A stretch of DNA of 64,000 nt from Achromobacter pestifer (GCF_013267355.1 NZ_CP053985.1:6510001-6574000), one strand, 5' to 3'. Counted from the stretch's first letter, positions 1 to 9,207 are shown. Program-made: numbers and translations. The notes: generated from the sequence alone by a model not told the origin.

Positions 1-141
1 GTACTGTTCGACAGCGTCATGAGCCGCAACTATCCCGTCGTCCTGGGCATCCTGGTGCTCAGCTCCTTCGTGGTGATCATCGCCAACATCGCCGTCGACC
101 TGATCTACACGCGGCTGGACCCGCGCATCAAGGCTGCCTGA
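1..141 (+). CDS. ABC transporter permease, DppB/OppB type (3' end only)
   Basis: The window opens inside this gene; only the last 46 codons are present. The visible tail has a hydrophobic segment (about residues 12-32 of the fragment) followed by NIAVDLIYTRLDPRIKAA, the typical C-terminus of the first permease of dipeptide/oligopeptide importers (last membrane helix, then DLIY..LDPR). The stop is one base before the start of the second permease, so the two are translated together. The substrate cannot be told, because the binding protein and ATPases lie outside the window. Confidence 0.85.
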   Translation, partial: VLFDSVMSRNYPVVLGILVLSSFVVIIANIAVDLIYTRLDPRIKAA

Positions 142-142
142 C

Positions 143-1024
143 ATGTCCGCATCCCCTACCCTCGCCCTTCCCGCAGCATCCCCCCACCGCCGCGCCTCGT
201 TCGCCGCGCGCTTTGCGCGCAACCGGGGCGCCGTCGCGGGCGCCGCGCTGCTGGTCCTGGTCGCCTTTCTGGCGGTGGGCGCCGGCTGGCTGTATCCCAC
301 CGACCCGCTGCGCATCGTCGGCGCCCCCGAGATCTGGCCGTTCGAGTCCTGGCACCATCCGTTGGGCACCGATTCCATGGGCCGCGACATCGCCGCCATG
401 ATCGCCCATGGCGCGCGCGCCACCCTGCTGATCGGCCTGGTGGCCGCGGCCACCGCCACGCTGATCGGCGTGAGCGTGGGCGCGGCCGCGGCCTGGGCCG
501 GCGGCTGGGTGGACGAAGGCCTGATGCGCGTGGCCGAACTGTTCCAGATCATTCCCAACGTCGTGTTCGTGCTGACGGTGGTGTCCATCCTGGGACCGCG
601 CATCGAGCACATCACGCTGGCCGTGGGGCTGGTGTCGTGGCCGCCCATTGCGCGCCTGACCCGGGCCGAGTTCCTGTCCTTCAAGGAACGCGAGTTCGTG
701 CAGGCCTGCCGGGCGCTGGGCATGAGTCCGCTGCGCATCGTCGCCGCCGAAATCCTGCCCAACGCCCTGCCGCCCGTCATCGTGATGTCCTCGCTGGTGG
801 TGGCCGGCGCCATCCTCTACGAATCGGTGGTTTCCTTCCTGGGCCTGGGCGACCCCAACATCGCCAGCTGGGGCCGGCTGGTCGGCGAAGGCCGCAGCCT
901 GATCCGCTCCTCCTGGTACATCTGCGCCGTGCCGGGCGTGGCCATCATGCTGGCCGTGCTGTCGTTGAACCTGGTCGGCGACGGCCTGAACGACGCGCTC
1001 AATCCCAAGCTGCAAAAGCGCTGA
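143..1024 (+). CDS. ABC transporter permease, DppC/OppC type
   Basis: Inner-membrane permease of a peptide/nickel-type ABC importer, 293 aa, the usual length. A basic N-terminus rich in Arg and Ala leads into a first helix (about residues 29-50). The permease EAA-loop region is clear in ACRALGMSPLRIVAAEILPN (about residues 190-210), where the ATPase subunits dock. It starts one base after the upstream permease stop. The acyl-CoA ligase begins 24 bp downstream, so transporter, ligase and SDR may be one transcript that imports and activates an acid or peptide-like substrate; that link is inference. Confidence 0.92.
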   Translation: MSASPTLALPAASPHRRASFAARFARNRGAVAGAALLVLVAFLAVGAGWLYPTDPLRIVGAPEIWPFESWHHPLGTDSMGRDIAAMIAHGARATLLIGLVAAATATLIGVSVGAAAAWAGGWVDEGLMRVAELFQIIPNVVFVLTVVSILGPRIEHITLAVGLVSWPPIARLTRAEFLSFKEREFVQACRALGMSPLRIVAAEILPNALPPVIVMSSLVVAGAILYESVVSFLGLGDPNIASWGRLVGEGRSLIRSSWYICAVPGVAIMLAVLSLNLVGDGLNDALNPKLQKR

Positions 1025-1048
1025 GCCGCATTCTCTTCGGAAAATTCC

Positions 1049-2593
1049 ATGACGCACTCCCTACTCAATCTGGGCCATCTGGCCGACCCGGAACTGTCTT
1101 CCGATCTGCCCGCCATCATCGACCTGCGCCAGTCCGACGCGCCGCTGCATTACACCCATGCCCAGGTCCGCCTGCTGGCGGGCGGCGTGGCCGCCTGGCT
1201 GTCCGCGCGCGGCCTCGCAGCCGGAAGCCGCATCGCCATCGCCGCGCTGAACCGGGCCGAATACCTGATCGCCTACTTCGGCATCATGCGCGCGGGCTAC
1301 GTGGCCGTCCCCGTCAACATCAAGCAGTCACAGGAGAACATCGACTACGTGCTGCGCGACGCCGGCATCGCACTCGCGCTGGTGGACGGACCACGCCGCG
1401 CCGCCTTCGAGGCCAAGGTGCCGGTGCTGGACTTCGACGACGCCGGTCCGCAGGGCTTTGCCGCGCAGATCGCGCCCACGGACTTCGGCTTCGTCACGCC
1501 GCAGGCCGACGATATCGCCCAGATGCTGTATACCTCGGGTTCCACCGGCAAGCCCAAGGGTGTGCCGCTTACGCACCGCGGCCAGCTGTGGGCGCTGGCC
1601 GCCACCTCCGGCGCCGTCGTCGCACGCGCCGATACGCAGGAACGCTATCTGCTGGCCCAGCCGCTATTCCACATGAACGGCCTGTTCATGGCCAAGCGCG
1701 CCTTCGCCAGCAACAGCCTGCTCGTGATCCAGCCTTCGTTCGACGTCGCCGCCTACGCCGCCGCGCTGGAGCGTTACCGCATCTCCGTCCTGACCGCCGT
1801 GCCCACCATGTTCGCGCGGCTGGTCAAGGATCCGGCGCTGCTGCAAGAACGCGACCTGTCGGCGCTGACCCGCGTCATGCTGGGTTCGGCCCCCATGACC
1901 GCGGCGCTGCTGGAACGCATCCAGCGCGCCCTGCCGGGCGTGCGCGTGACCCACGGCTACGGCACCACCGAGGCCGGCCCGGCGGTGTTCGGCCCGCACC
2001 CCGACGGCCTGCCCACGCCCGCGCTGGCGCTGGGCTACCCGCTCGATCCCACCCAGGTGCGGCTCGCGGACGGCCCCGGCCCGGACCAGGGCGTGCTGCT
2101 GATGAAGAACCCTGCCGTGCTCGCCGGCTATCACAACCTGCCCGAAAAGAGCGCCCAGGTGCTCAAGGACGGTTGGTACCACAGCGGCGACGTGCTGCGG
2201 CGCGATGCCGACGGCTTCTACTACTTCGTGGGCCGCGCCGACGACATGTTCGTCTGCTCCGGCGAGAACATCTATCCGGTCGAGGTCGAGAAGCTACTGG
2301 AATCTCATCCCGACGTGCGCCAAAGTTGCGTCGTGCCGCTGGCCGACGAGGAACGCGGCCATATCCCCGTCGCCTTCGTCGTGCGCCGCGACGGCAGCCA
2401 GTTGCATGCCGACGCGCTCAAGCGCCACGCGCTCGAGCACGGCCCGGCCTACCAGCACCCGCGCCGCATCCGCTTCGTGGATGAACTGCCTTGGGCCGGC
2501 ACCAACAAAGTCGACCGCAATGCGCTGCTGCTTGCCGCGCGCGAACTGGAAGCGCAACATGCGTGGACCCAACCCGAAACGGAAACGGCATGA
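1049..2593 (+). CDS. AMP-dependent acyl-CoA synthetase/ligase
   Basis: Cytoplasmic ANL-family enzyme, 514 aa, that activates a carboxylic acid with ATP and joins it to CoA. Motifs in order: the P-loop YTSGSTGKPKG (residues 161-171), YGTTEAGP, the adenylate-binding region GWYHSGDVLRRDADG, the hinge region VGRADDMFVCSGENIYPVEV, and GTNKVDRNAL near the C-terminus carrying the catalytic Lys. The substrate is not predictable from sequence; short or medium acyl or aryl acids are possible. Its TGA overlaps the ATG of the following SDR gene (ATGA), indicating coupled translation. Confidence 0.9.
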   Translation: MTHSLLNLGHLADPELSSDLPAIIDLRQSDAPLHYTHAQVRLLAGGVAAWLSARGLAAGSRIAIAALNRAEYLIAYFGIMRAGYVAVPVNIKQSQENIDYVLRDAGIALALVDGPRRAAFEAKVPVLDFDDAGPQGFAAQIAPTDFGFVTPQADDIAQMLYTSGSTGKPKGVPLTHRGQLWALAATSGAVVARADTQERYLLAQPLFHMNGLFMAKRAFASNSLLVIQPSFDVAAYAAALERYRISVLTAVPTMFARLVKDPALLQERDLSALTRVMLGSAPMTAALLERIQRALPGVRVTHGYGTTEAGPAVFGPHPDGLPTPALALGYPLDPTQVRLADGPGPDQGVLLMKNPAVLAGYHNLPEKSAQVLKDGWYHSGDVLRRDADGFYYFVGRADDMFVCSGENIYPVEVEKLLESHPDVRQSCVVPLADEERGHIPVAFVVRRDGSQLHADALKRHALEHGPAYQHPRRIRFVDELPWAGTNKVDRNALLLAARELEAQHAWTQPETETA

Positions 2594-3369
2594 GCCAGAC
2601 TGAAACCCCCGACAGCCTCGCCGGCAAGACCGCCCTGGTCACCGGCGCCAGCCGCGGCATCGGCCGCGCCATCGCCCTGGCCCTGGGCCGGCGCGGCGCG
2701 CGCGTCGCGGTGCACTACAACAACGCAGGCGATGCCGCCGACGAAGTCGTGCGCCAGATCCAGGCAGCCGGCGGCCAAGCCTGGGCCTTGCAGGCCGACC
2801 TGGCACAAGCGGATGCCGCGTCAGCGTTGGCGGGCGAGCTGCGCGCCTCGCTCAAGGAACGCTACGCCGACGACGGCCTGGACATCCTGGTCAACAACGC
2901 CGGCGTGGGCCTGCGCGCCCGCCTGCCGGACGTCACGCCGGACGCGTTCGACCGGGTGCTGCAAGTCAACCTGAAGACCCCCTTCTTCCTGATCCAGCAG
3001 ACCCTGCCCTTCCTGCGCGACCATGGCCGCATCGTCAACGTGTCCTCCATGGGCACCCGCGCCGCCTATCCGGAAATGAGCGTCTACGCGCCCGCCAAGG
3101 CCGGGCTGGAAGCGCTGACCCTGCTGCTGGCGAGCGAACTCGGCGCACGCGGCATCACCATCAATGCGGTGCTGCCGGGCGCCACGGCCACCGACCTCAA
3201 TGCCCGCGCCCGCGATCCGGAGCAGAGCAAGGTCATCGCCAAGACGATTGCATTGGGACGCGTGGGACAGCCTGAGGATATCGCGGACATCGTCGCCTTT
3301 CTGGCGTCGCATGAGGGGCGCTGGATTACGGGGCAGAGTATCGATGCGACAGGTGGGCAGCGGCTGTAA
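2590..3369 (+). CDS. SDR family oxidoreductase (FabG-like)
   Basis: Short-chain dehydrogenase of 259 aa starting at the ATG that overlaps the ligase stop; a longer in-frame reading from 2491 would run through the end of the ligase gene and is not used. The NAD(P) motif TGASRGIGRA lies at about residues 17-26, NNAG follows the central strand, and the catalytic Tyr-Lys pair is in VYAPAKAG. It probably reduces a 3-keto group on, or related to, the ligase product. Substrate unknown. Confidence 0.9.
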   Translation: MSQTETPDSLAGKTALVTGASRGIGRAIALALGRRGARVAVHYNNAGDAADEVVRQIQAAGGQAWALQADLAQADAASALAGELRASLKERYADDGLDILVNNAGVGLRARLPDVTPDAFDRVLQVNLKTPFFLIQQTLPFLRDHGRIVNVSSMGTRAAYPEMSVYAPAKAGLEALTLLLASELGARGITINAVLPGATATDLNARARDPEQSKVIAKTIALGRVGQPEDIADIVAFLASHEGRWITGQSIDATGGQRL

Positions 3370-3402
3370 GTTGCGCCTCGCTGGCCGCGCCCCAGCATCT
3401 AG

Positions 3403-3921
3403 TCATGCAAGCGGCCGGTTCAAGATGCTTTCGTACTGAAGCAGGTCTTCCGCCGAAAAGCAGCAGAAGATCACCTCCAGTATGGATGAGTCTTCGGCCA
3501 GGCTTACGCGGACGCTTTCGACGGCCACCTGCGCCGCCAATTCGATGGGATACCCGTATATCCCCGTGCTGATGCTGGGGAACGCAATCGACTTGACCGC
3601 CCGTTCCTCCGCCAGCTCGATGCATCGGCGATAGCAGCTGGCCAGCAGCGCCGGTTCCCCGCGATCGCCGCCCCGCCATACCGGACCCACGGTATGGATG
3701 ATGTACTGCGCGGACAGGCGATAGGCTTGGGTCACTTTCGCATCCCCCGTCTTGCAGCCGCCCAGCAAGCTGCATTCATGCAGAAGATCCGGGCCCGCGG
3801 CGCGATGGATGGCGCCATCGACGCCGCCCCCGCCCAGCAACGAGGAGTTTGCGGCGTTGACGATGGCGTCCACATGAAGCTTCGTAATATCTGAACGGAT
3901 TGCGCGCAGGCTAGTGGACAT
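3403..3921 (-). CDS. Macrodomain protein (O-acetyl-ADP-ribose deacetylase, YmdB-like)
   Basis: 172 aa, close to E. coli YmdB length. The N-terminal [20 protein letters not shown] followed by AIHRAAG is the macrodomain ADP-ribose-binding signature, and the GIYGYP loop ([15 protein letters not shown]) fits the second phosphate-binding loop. Members hydrolyse O-acetyl-ADP-ribose or mono-ADP-ribose on proteins. It stands alone, convergent with the upstream SDR gene. The catalytic class is known from the family; the cellular target here is unknown. Confidence 0.9.
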   Translation of the reverse strand: MSTSLRAIRSDITKLHVDAIVNAANSSLLGGGGVDGAIHRAAGPDLLHECSLLGGCKTGDAKVTQAYRLSAQYIIHTVGPVWRGGDRGEPALLASCYRRCIELAEERAVKSIAFPSISTGIYGYPIELAAQVAVESVRVSLAEDSSILEVIFCCFSAEDLLQYESILNRPLA

Positions 3922-4103
3922 GATCTTGCTCCTTGCGGTACGGGCGCCGCGGCGGGTCTAACGGGCGGTCTTCCTGGCAGCCAGTCTCGCCATGAAGAAC
4001 TCATCGCGCTTGCCGGCCCCAACGGATTGGAATAATGGTTTCAGTCTACAATTCCGCCCACCTCATGCGCTCAAAAATTCGCTGGTTGACACCGCTTCCC
4101 CAC

Positions 4104-5030
4104 ATGCAACGACGCCTTCTGAATGCCCTGTTGATTGCCCTCCTCGTCAACGTCGGCATGCCTGGCGTTCCAGCGCAAGCCCAGCCCCAATCGACGCCAA
4201 AGATACAACCTGGCGAGGGCCGCCCATACGAAATCGCCGATAGCGAAGTATGGGACGTGCCCGATCCGGTGTCAGGCCGGGGCTACCAGGTCTACGTCGC
4301 CTTGCCGCCGTCCTACGCGAAGCAGCCGCAGCGGCGCTACCCCGTGCTGTATGTGACCGACGCCGACTACGCCTTCCCTATCATCCGGCAGTTGGCGCGC
4401 CGCCTGAACGTGGAAGGACCGCAGATCGAGGAATTCGTTCTTGTCGGCCTGTCATATGGCAAAGGCGAGGATGGCGGAGTCAGCCGCCAGCGCGACTACA
4501 CGCCTACGCCGAACGGCCCAAGCACCGCGCCGGCCAACGCGGTCCATGGCCAGGCGCGCGCCTATCAAGCGTATCTACGCGATCAGGTAAAGCCATACGT
4601 TACCGCCCGCTACCGGACCGAGCCGGACAGAGCCTTCTTTCTCGGCCACTCCTATGGGGCGTTGTTGGGGACACAGATCCTGTTCACCGAGCCCGGCATG
4701 TTCAACGGCTATGTCCTCGGCAGCCCGTCCCTCTGGTATGACAAACGGCATGCCTTGAAGCTCGAAGCCCGCTATGCCCAGCAGCATCGGGACCTGACGG
4801 CGAATGTCTATCTTTACGTCGGCGCCTACGAAGCCCTGCGCAAAGGCGACCGGCGCTACAACCAGACGGTGGACATGGTCGCCGACAACCGGGCGCTGGA
4901 GGCAGCATTGCAAGGCCGGAAATATCCGGGCCTGAAACTGAAGTCCGTGGTCCTGAATGACGAGGACCATCTCACCGTGGCGCCGCGCGGTTTCATGCAG
5001 GCCCTGAAGTATCTGCTGCCGGTGCGCTGA
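4104..5030 (+). CDS. Secreted alpha/beta hydrolase, esterase family (enterobactin esterase-like fold)
   Basis: About 308 aa from the ATG at 4104, which gives a clean signal peptide (MQRRLLNALLIALLVNV... ending near AQAQP); the in-frame ATG at 4035 would add 23 residues before it. The nucleophile elbow is GHSYGALLG, with Asp and His expected near DEDHLTV at the C-terminus. The family (PF00756-like) includes siderophore esterases and acyl hydrolases. No siderophore genes adjoin it, so the substrate is open. Likely periplasmic. Confidence 0.82.
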   Translation: MQRRLLNALLIALLVNVGMPGVPAQAQPQSTPKIQPGEGRPYEIADSEVWDVPDPVSGRGYQVYVALPPSYAKQPQRRYPVLYVTDADYAFPIIRQLARRLNVEGPQIEEFVLVGLSYGKGEDGGVSRQRDYTPTPNGPSTAPANAVHGQARAYQAYLRDQVKPYVTARYRTEPDRAFFLGHSYGALLGTQILFTEPGMFNGYVLGSPSLWYDKRHALKLEARYAQQHRDLTANVYLYVGAYEALRKGDRRYNQTVDMVADNRALEAALQGRKYPGLKLKSVVLNDEDHLTVAPRGFMQALKYLLPVR

Positions 5031-5062
5031 CCAAATACAGAGGTCCGATCTGAATCCATGGT

Positions 5063-5087
5063 GCAGGTGCGAAACGGATGCGCCTGC
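5063..5087. terminator. Possible bidirectional hairpin between convergent genes
   Basis: GCAGGTGC and GCGCCTGC pair (one G-U) around a 9-nt loop in the 58-bp gap between the esterase (+) and VOC (-) genes. There is no T run on either side, so it is a weak call. Confidence 0.3.
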
Positions 5088-5088
5088 C

Positions 5089-5499
5089 CTAGCTCGCCGG
5101 CCCCTTCAGTTCGATCTGATTGCCGTCGGGATCGAAGCAATAGATCGAAGGCCCTTCGCCTTCCGCGCCATATCGCATCACGGCCTTGTCCGCCGTAATG
5201 CCGAAAGTACGCAGATGCTCGAGGATGGACGTTTCATCGAACGGCTCGACCCGCAGGCAAAAGTGGTCCAGGTTGTGCCGGTCTTTCCCTGGCGCTCCCC
5301 CGCCCGCGGCACCCAATGGCCCTTGCACATCGACCAGATCGATCATGGAAGCGCCGGCGCGCAGATGGATCATCGCGTACTTATCGTTCTTCTTGCTGAT
5401 CTCACAGCCTAGTACTTTCGTGTAAAAGTCCACGCTACGCGCCAGGTCCTGAACCCTGAGCACGACGTGGTCCAAGTGCTTGATCTGAAATGCCGGCAT
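5089..5499 (-). CDS. VOC family protein (glyoxalase/dioxygenase superfamily)
   Basis: 136 aa single VOC module. The HLDHVVLRVQDLARSVDFYTKVLG opening is the classic first beta-alpha-beta unit with the metal His; a second His follows in DHFCLRV, and the last metal Glu is probably in DGNQIELKGP. Relatives include glyoxalase I, fosfomycin-resistance proteins and ring-cleavage enzymes; this short form cannot be assigned further. It is monocistronic. Confidence 0.85.
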   Translation of the reverse strand: MPAFQIKHLDHVVLRVQDLARSVDFYTKVLGCEISKKNDKYAMIHLRAGASMIDLVDVQGPLGAAGGGAPGKDRHNLDHFCLRVEPFDETSILEHLRTFGITADKAVMRYGAEGEGPSIYCFDPDGNQIELKGPAS

Positions 5500-5563
5500 G
5501 ATGATCCTCCTGGGCCGAGAGAGATAAGGTTGGTATTGGCCAACTCCAGACGTATGGCACCCC

Positions 5564-6010
5564 TCAACGGGATGATCGAAGCTTCACGAACACGAGCTCG
5601 GGGTCGCCGTCATCCAGGTTGTCGATTTGGCCGCTTCCGATAAAGCCAAGCTGGCCGAGCAATTGGCGCATCGCGATATTGGAAGTATTGGTCGACGTGA
5701 ACAACTTTCCTCCCCGGCATTGCAATTCCAGCGTCCGCATGATGGCCGTAGCGACGCCACGGCGTCGTGCCGAATGCTTGACGACGATCAACGGGATGAA
5801 ATCGTGTTCGAAGAACGAGCGGTCAAGCACCCCGTAACCGATCAGCGCCGAAGCATCCTCCGCTTCTGTCGCGGCCCAGCATTGGCCAGCAGCCACGGCC
5901 TGGGCGATAAAGGTCCTCCTGCCCGGTTCTTGCCTGGCGATCGGATCCAGTTCAACCATCGAATCGATGTCTCCGCTCTGGGCTATTCGGACGTGCGTTT
6001 GGGCAGACAT
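5564..6010 (-). CDS. GNAT family N-acetyltransferase
   Basis: 148 aa. The acetyl-CoA pyrophosphate-binding stretch ARRRGVATAIMRTLE (about residues 82-96) follows the hydrophobic beta strand DFIPLIVVK, the GNAT motif A layout. The late segment MRQLLGQLGFIGSGQIDNLD matches motif B. The acceptor molecule is unknown. A separate gene between VOC and LysR genes on the same strand. Confidence 0.85.
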   Translation of the reverse strand: MSAQTHVRIAQSGDIDSMVELDPIARQEPGRRTFIAQAVAAGQCWAATEAEDASALIGYGVLDRSFFEHDFIPLIVVKHSARRRGVATAIMRTLELQCRGGKLFTSTNTSNIAMRQLLGQLGFIGSGQIDNLDDGDPELVFVKLRSSR

Positions 6011-6056
6011 GATCGCCGGGCATCAGGATGGGAGGATTCTTAGTCTACCGTGCCAG

Positions 6057-6950
6057 CTAGAACCGATCGAGCTTCAGCCCCGCCGCCAGATAATCAATGA
6101 AAGCGCGCACCTTGGCGGGGGGAAGCCTGTGCTCCTGCCAAAGCACGTGTATGGGCACAGGCTTGGACTCGAAGTCTTCGAGTATGACTTCCACCTGCCC
6201 CGCATCCAGCAGATGCCTGATCTGCCACAGAGGCGAATAGCCGATCCCGAGCCCGGCGCTGACGGCAGAATAGATCGCCGCCATCGTGTTGGTCCGAAAC
6301 GGACCACGAACCCCGACGCTGCGCCGTTTGCCGTCTATCTCAAAGGCCCACTGCCCCGAGCGTTGATCGATGGTCCTGACAATGCAGTCGTGCTGCCGCA
6401 GTTCCGAAGGATGCGCGGGACGGCCATGCTCTTCGAAATAGGAAGGCGCGCCGAACACGACTCTGCGCAAGGCTCCCAATCGCCTGCCTTGCAAACCGGA
6501 ATCCGGCAGGTCTGCGATGCGCACGACCAGATCGAGGCCTGCGGCGGAAAGGTCGACAAAGGAGTCCGTCAGTTGCAGATCGACTTCGATCTGCGGGTAC
6601 GCGCGCATGTACTGCGCGATGATCGGAACCAGGAAGTCCGGACCGAACAGCACCGGGGCGCCCACGCGCAATATGCCCGACGGCGCGGCTCTACGGTCCG
6701 CGACCTCGAGCCGGGCCTCGCCGATTTCCTCCATCGCCGGCTTGACCCGCCGAAAGAACGCCTCGCCGGCTTCGCTGAGCGAGGAATGGCGCGTGGTGCG
6801 ATGGACCAGTTGCACTCCAACGTCCTCTTCCAGCGCTGCCAGAGAACGGCTGACGGCCTGCAGCGAGCGGCCGAGGCGGCGGGCGGCTTTCGTCAGGCTT
6901 CCCGTTTCAGCGATATGGATGAACGCTTCCAGGTCTTCGAGGCGGCTCAT
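6057..6950 (-). CDS. LysR-family transcriptional regulator (divergent to NmrA-like gene)
   Basis: 297 aa: N-terminal winged helix-turn-helix (LEDLEAFIHIAETGSLTKAA..., residues 4-60) and a substrate-binding-protein-like effector domain. It is transcribed away from the NmrA-like gene with 108 bp between the starts, the usual LysR layout, so that gene and its partner are the predicted targets. An inverted repeat in the gap (6993-7012) is a candidate site. Confidence 0.9.
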   Translation of the reverse strand: MSRLEDLEAFIHIAETGSLTKAARRLGRSLQAVSRSLAALEEDVGVQLVHRTTRHSSLSEAGEAFFRRVKPAMEEIGEARLEVADRRAAPSGILRVGAPVLFGPDFLVPIIAQYMRAYPQIEVDLQLTDSFVDLSAAGLDLVVRIADLPDSGLQGRRLGALRRVVFGAPSYFEEHGRPAHPSELRQHDCIVRTIDQRSGQWAFEIDGKRRSVGVRGPFRTNTMAAIYSAVSAGLGIGYSPLWQIRHLLDAGQVEVILEDFESKPVPIHVLWQEHRLPPAKVRAFIDYLAAGLKLDRF

Positions 6951-6992
6951 TATTTATCTCGAATATCGTGATTCATTTTCAATTTCTGCACG

Positions 6993-7012
6993 TATTGTTC
7001 CACCAAACAGTA
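6993..7012. promoter_or_regulatory. Candidate LysR operator between divergent genes
   Basis: TATTGTT-N6-AACAGTA: 7-bp arms with one mismatch, AT-rich, lying between the LysR gene (-) and the NmrA-like gene (+). Position and symmetry fit an LTTR box; binding is inferred. Confidence 0.5.
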
Positions 7013-7058
7013 GAAAATACACTGCCTTCGTACTCACACGCATACGAAGGAGAAACCT

Positions 7059-7964
7059 GTGAACGGCACTCAGCCTATCGTTCTGGTGGTCGGCGCCACC
7101 GGCAAATTCGCCAGCCTGGTGGTTCCCGAATTGCAGCGGCGCAAGGTCGCTGTCCGGGCGCTCGTCCGCGACGAAACACGCGCCGCTCAGGCCCGCTCGC
7201 TGGGAGCGACCGCGACCGCCCTCGGCGACCTCCGCGACGTCGACAGCCTCGTGGCTGCGACGCAAGGCGTGGACGGGGTCTTTCATATCGGCCCCGCGTT
7301 CACCGCTGACGAAGCGCCGATGGGCGTTGCCCTGGTCGACGCGGCCAAGCGCAGCGGCGCGAGGAAATTCGTCTTTTCATCGGTCATCCAGCCGACGAAC
7401 GTGCGCCTGGCCAATCACGCCAGCAAGATCCCTGTGGAGGACGCGCTTTACTCGTCGGGGCTGGACTATACGATCCTGCATCCCGCGAACTTCATGCAGA
7501 ACATCGGTTTGGCCTGGCCATCGATCCGCAACCATTCCAGTTTCGGCGAACCCTTTCCCAAGAACACCAGAATCGCTCGCGTGGACTATCGCGATGTGGC
7601 GGAGGTCGCCGCAATCGCCCTGACCGAAGACAGACTGGCCTACGCGACCTTGGAGCTGTGCGCCGGCATGTACAGCCGCATGGATATCGTGGCGGCCTTG
7701 GGCGAGGAACTGGGATCTCCGGTTGTCGCGCTGGAGCCCGGTTTCAGCGCATGGGCGGAAAGCGCGCGCCTGCCTTATGGCGAGCAGCAGTTGCGTCTGC
7801 TGTCCAAGGTTTTCGATCACTATCGGGCCTGCGGGCTCGGGGGCAACAGCCTTGCGCTGAAGGCCGCGCTCGGACGGGACCCTCGTTCACTGCGCGGGTA
7901 CATCAAGGACCTGGTGGCCGAGAAACAGTCCGCACCCAACCGCAAGGAGTATCCAGATGCCTGA
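7059..7964 (+). CDS. NmrA-like NAD(P)-binding oxidoreductase
   Basis: 301 aa, GTG start with AAGGAG just upstream (7048-7053). The N-terminal VVGATGKFASLVVPELQRR is the dinucleotide-binding motif of atypical SDRs of the NmrA/HSCARG family; these sense or use NADP, and some reduce quinones. The family usually lacks the SDR Tyr-Lys pair. It overlaps the DUF2798 gene start by 8 nt, so both are one unit probably controlled by the divergent LysR protein. Confidence 0.87.
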   Translation: MNGTQPIVLVVGATGKFASLVVPELQRRKVAVRALVRDETRAAQARSLGATATALGDLRDVDSLVAATQGVDGVFHIGPAFTADEAPMGVALVDAAKRSGARKFVFSSVIQPTNVRLANHASKIPVEDALYSSGLDYTILHPANFMQNIGLAWPSIRNHSSFGEPFPKNTRIARVDYRDVAEVAAIALTEDRLAYATLELCAGMYSRMDIVAALGEELGSPVVALEPGFSAWAESARLPYGEQQLRLLSKVFDHYRACGLGGNSLALKAALGRDPRSLRGYIKDLVAEKQSAPNRKEYPDA

Positions 7965-8217
7965 GCACACGCCCAGACCCGCGCGGAAAAGACTCCCGCA
8001 GCGCTATGCCCCCTTCTTGATGCCGCTGGTTCTTTCGGTTTTCATGTCGGCCATCGTCTCAGCGGTGGCGACTGCCGCGAGCGTGGGCGTGGGCCCGGAT
8101 TTTGTCATCAGTTGGCCCGGTGCCTGGGGGGCCTCCTGGATCGTGGCCTTTCCCAGCCTATTGCTCCTGCTGCCCGTCGTGCGGCGGATCGTCGCCTGGA
8201 TGGTGGTCCAGCCATAG
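7957..8217 (+). CDS. DUF2798 small membrane protein
   Basis: 86 aa with two hydrophobic segments (about residues 19-42 and 50-72). It matches the DUF2798 pattern RYAPFLMPLVLSVFMSAIVS and WPGAWGASWIVAFPSLLLLLPVVRR. Function unknown. It starts inside the last codons of the NmrA-like gene, so the pair is cotranscribed. Confidence 0.85.
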   Translation: MPEHTPRPARKRLPQRYAPFLMPLVLSVFMSAIVSAVATAASVGVGPDFVISWPGAWGASWIVAFPSLLLLLPVVRRIVAWMVVQP

Positions 8218-8263
8218 GCTGGGCAGCGCCGGCATGAACCCTGCGTGGCTACGCTGACGTACG

Positions 8264-8893
8264 TCAATCGGCCGGCCACGCTAGCATCGCGGCATCGATG
8301 ATCATGTTGAGCTTCTTCACGCCCGCGCCGTCGCGGGCCTGGATCGACAGGCCTTCGAGCACGGTCGTATAGAAGGCGGCAAGCTGATGGACGTCCGCGG
8401 ACGGCGAGAGGTCGCCCTCTGCCATGCCTTGCGATAGCCGTTGCCTCAGCATCGATTCCCCGTCCTCCCGGTTTGCGGCCAGAAACGCGCGCACGCTTTC
8501 GTTCTCGGGCGCGCCCAGCAGCGAAGACAATACGATCATGCAGCCTCTCGGCCCCTCGGCGACGGCATAGGCTCGTGCGTTCGATCGCAGCATGGTTTCG
8601 ACGGCATCGCGGGCCGTACGGGCTGCGCTGAGGCTCTGCGACGTCGCTCGCCCCTCGACGCGGTCGTACAGCTCGACCGCCTGCCGGAAGATCTCCTCCT
8701 TGCAACCGAAGGTCGCATAGAGGCTGGGTTTGTTGACGCCCGTGGCGCTGACGAGATCCTGGATCGAGGTGCCTTCATATCCTTGCGTCCAGAAGATGCG
8801 CATGGCCGCCAGCAAGGCCAGGTCCTTGTCGAACTCCTTCGGACGCCCGATTTTCGGCGCGGTGGCCGATTTTGCTTGATTGCCAGAATTCAC
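8264..8893 (-). CDS. TetR/AcrR-family transcriptional repressor
   Basis: 209 aa. The N-terminal helix-turn-helix (GRPKEFDKDLALLAAMRIFW then TSIQDLVSATGVNKPSLYATFG, about residues 17-63) is a standard TetR DNA-binding domain; the rest is a ligand-binding helical domain. It starts inside the stop of sugE (4-nt overlap), placing it last in an SDR-sugE-tetR transcript, and probably represses that transcript through the palindrome upstream of the SDR gene. Confidence 0.9.
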   Translation of the reverse strand: MNSGNQAKSATAPKIGRPKEFDKDLALLAAMRIFWTQGYEGTSIQDLVSATGVNKPSLYATFGCKEEIFRQAVELYDRVEGRATSQSLSAARTARDAVETMLRSNARAYAVAEGPRGCMIVLSSLLGAPENESVRAFLAANREDGESMLRQRLSQGMAEGDLSPSADVHQLAAFYTTVLEGLSIQARDGAGVKKLNMIIDAAMLAWPAD

Positions 8894-9207
8894 GATTCAA
8901 TTATCCGCAGGCCCGCTACGCCCATGCCTATCAACCCCAGGCACAACAGTTTGGCCGGCGGCATCTGCTCGCCAAGCACCAATGTACCGAAAACCGCCAC
9001 GCCGAACGCGCCGATGCCTACCCAGATGGCGTAAGCGGTGCCCACCGGCAGATGCTTCAGGGCCAGGGAAAGCAGGACGAGACTCAGCATGGCGACGCTT
9101 ATGCCGATCAGGCTCGGCCAGAACCTCGTCAATCCATCGGCCTGCTTCAGCGCCAATGCCCAGACGATTTCAAGCATGCCGGCCAGAATCAGAAATACCC
9201 AGGCCAT
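8890..9207 (-). CDS. sugE: SMR-family exporter SugE/Gdx
   Basis: 105 aa from the ATG at 9207, the exact length of E. coli SugE; GGGGA lies 8-12 bases upstream, while upstream in-frame ATGs lack a ribosome site. Four membrane helices, the essential Glu13 (AGMLEIVW) and PVGTAYAIWVGIGAFG, which separates SugE/Gdx from EmrE. Characterised Gdx proteins export guanidinium by proton exchange. I found no guanidine riboswitch upstream; the TetR protein in the same operon is the likely control. Confidence 0.9.
   Translation of the reverse strand: MAWVFLILAGMLEIVWALALKQADGLTRFWPSLIGISVAMLSLVLLSLALKHLPVGTAYAIWVGIGAFGVAVFGTLVLGEQMPPAKLLCLGLIGMGVAGLRIIES

Noticed and set aside
5529..5544. GTTGG-N6-CCAAC repeat upstream of the VOC gene
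   Set aside because: Short arms and no nearby regulator; may be chance.
8255..8266. Palindrome TGACGTACGTCA
   Set aside because: It overlaps the end of the tetR gene between convergent genes, so an operator role is unlikely, and it cannot form a good loop for a terminator.
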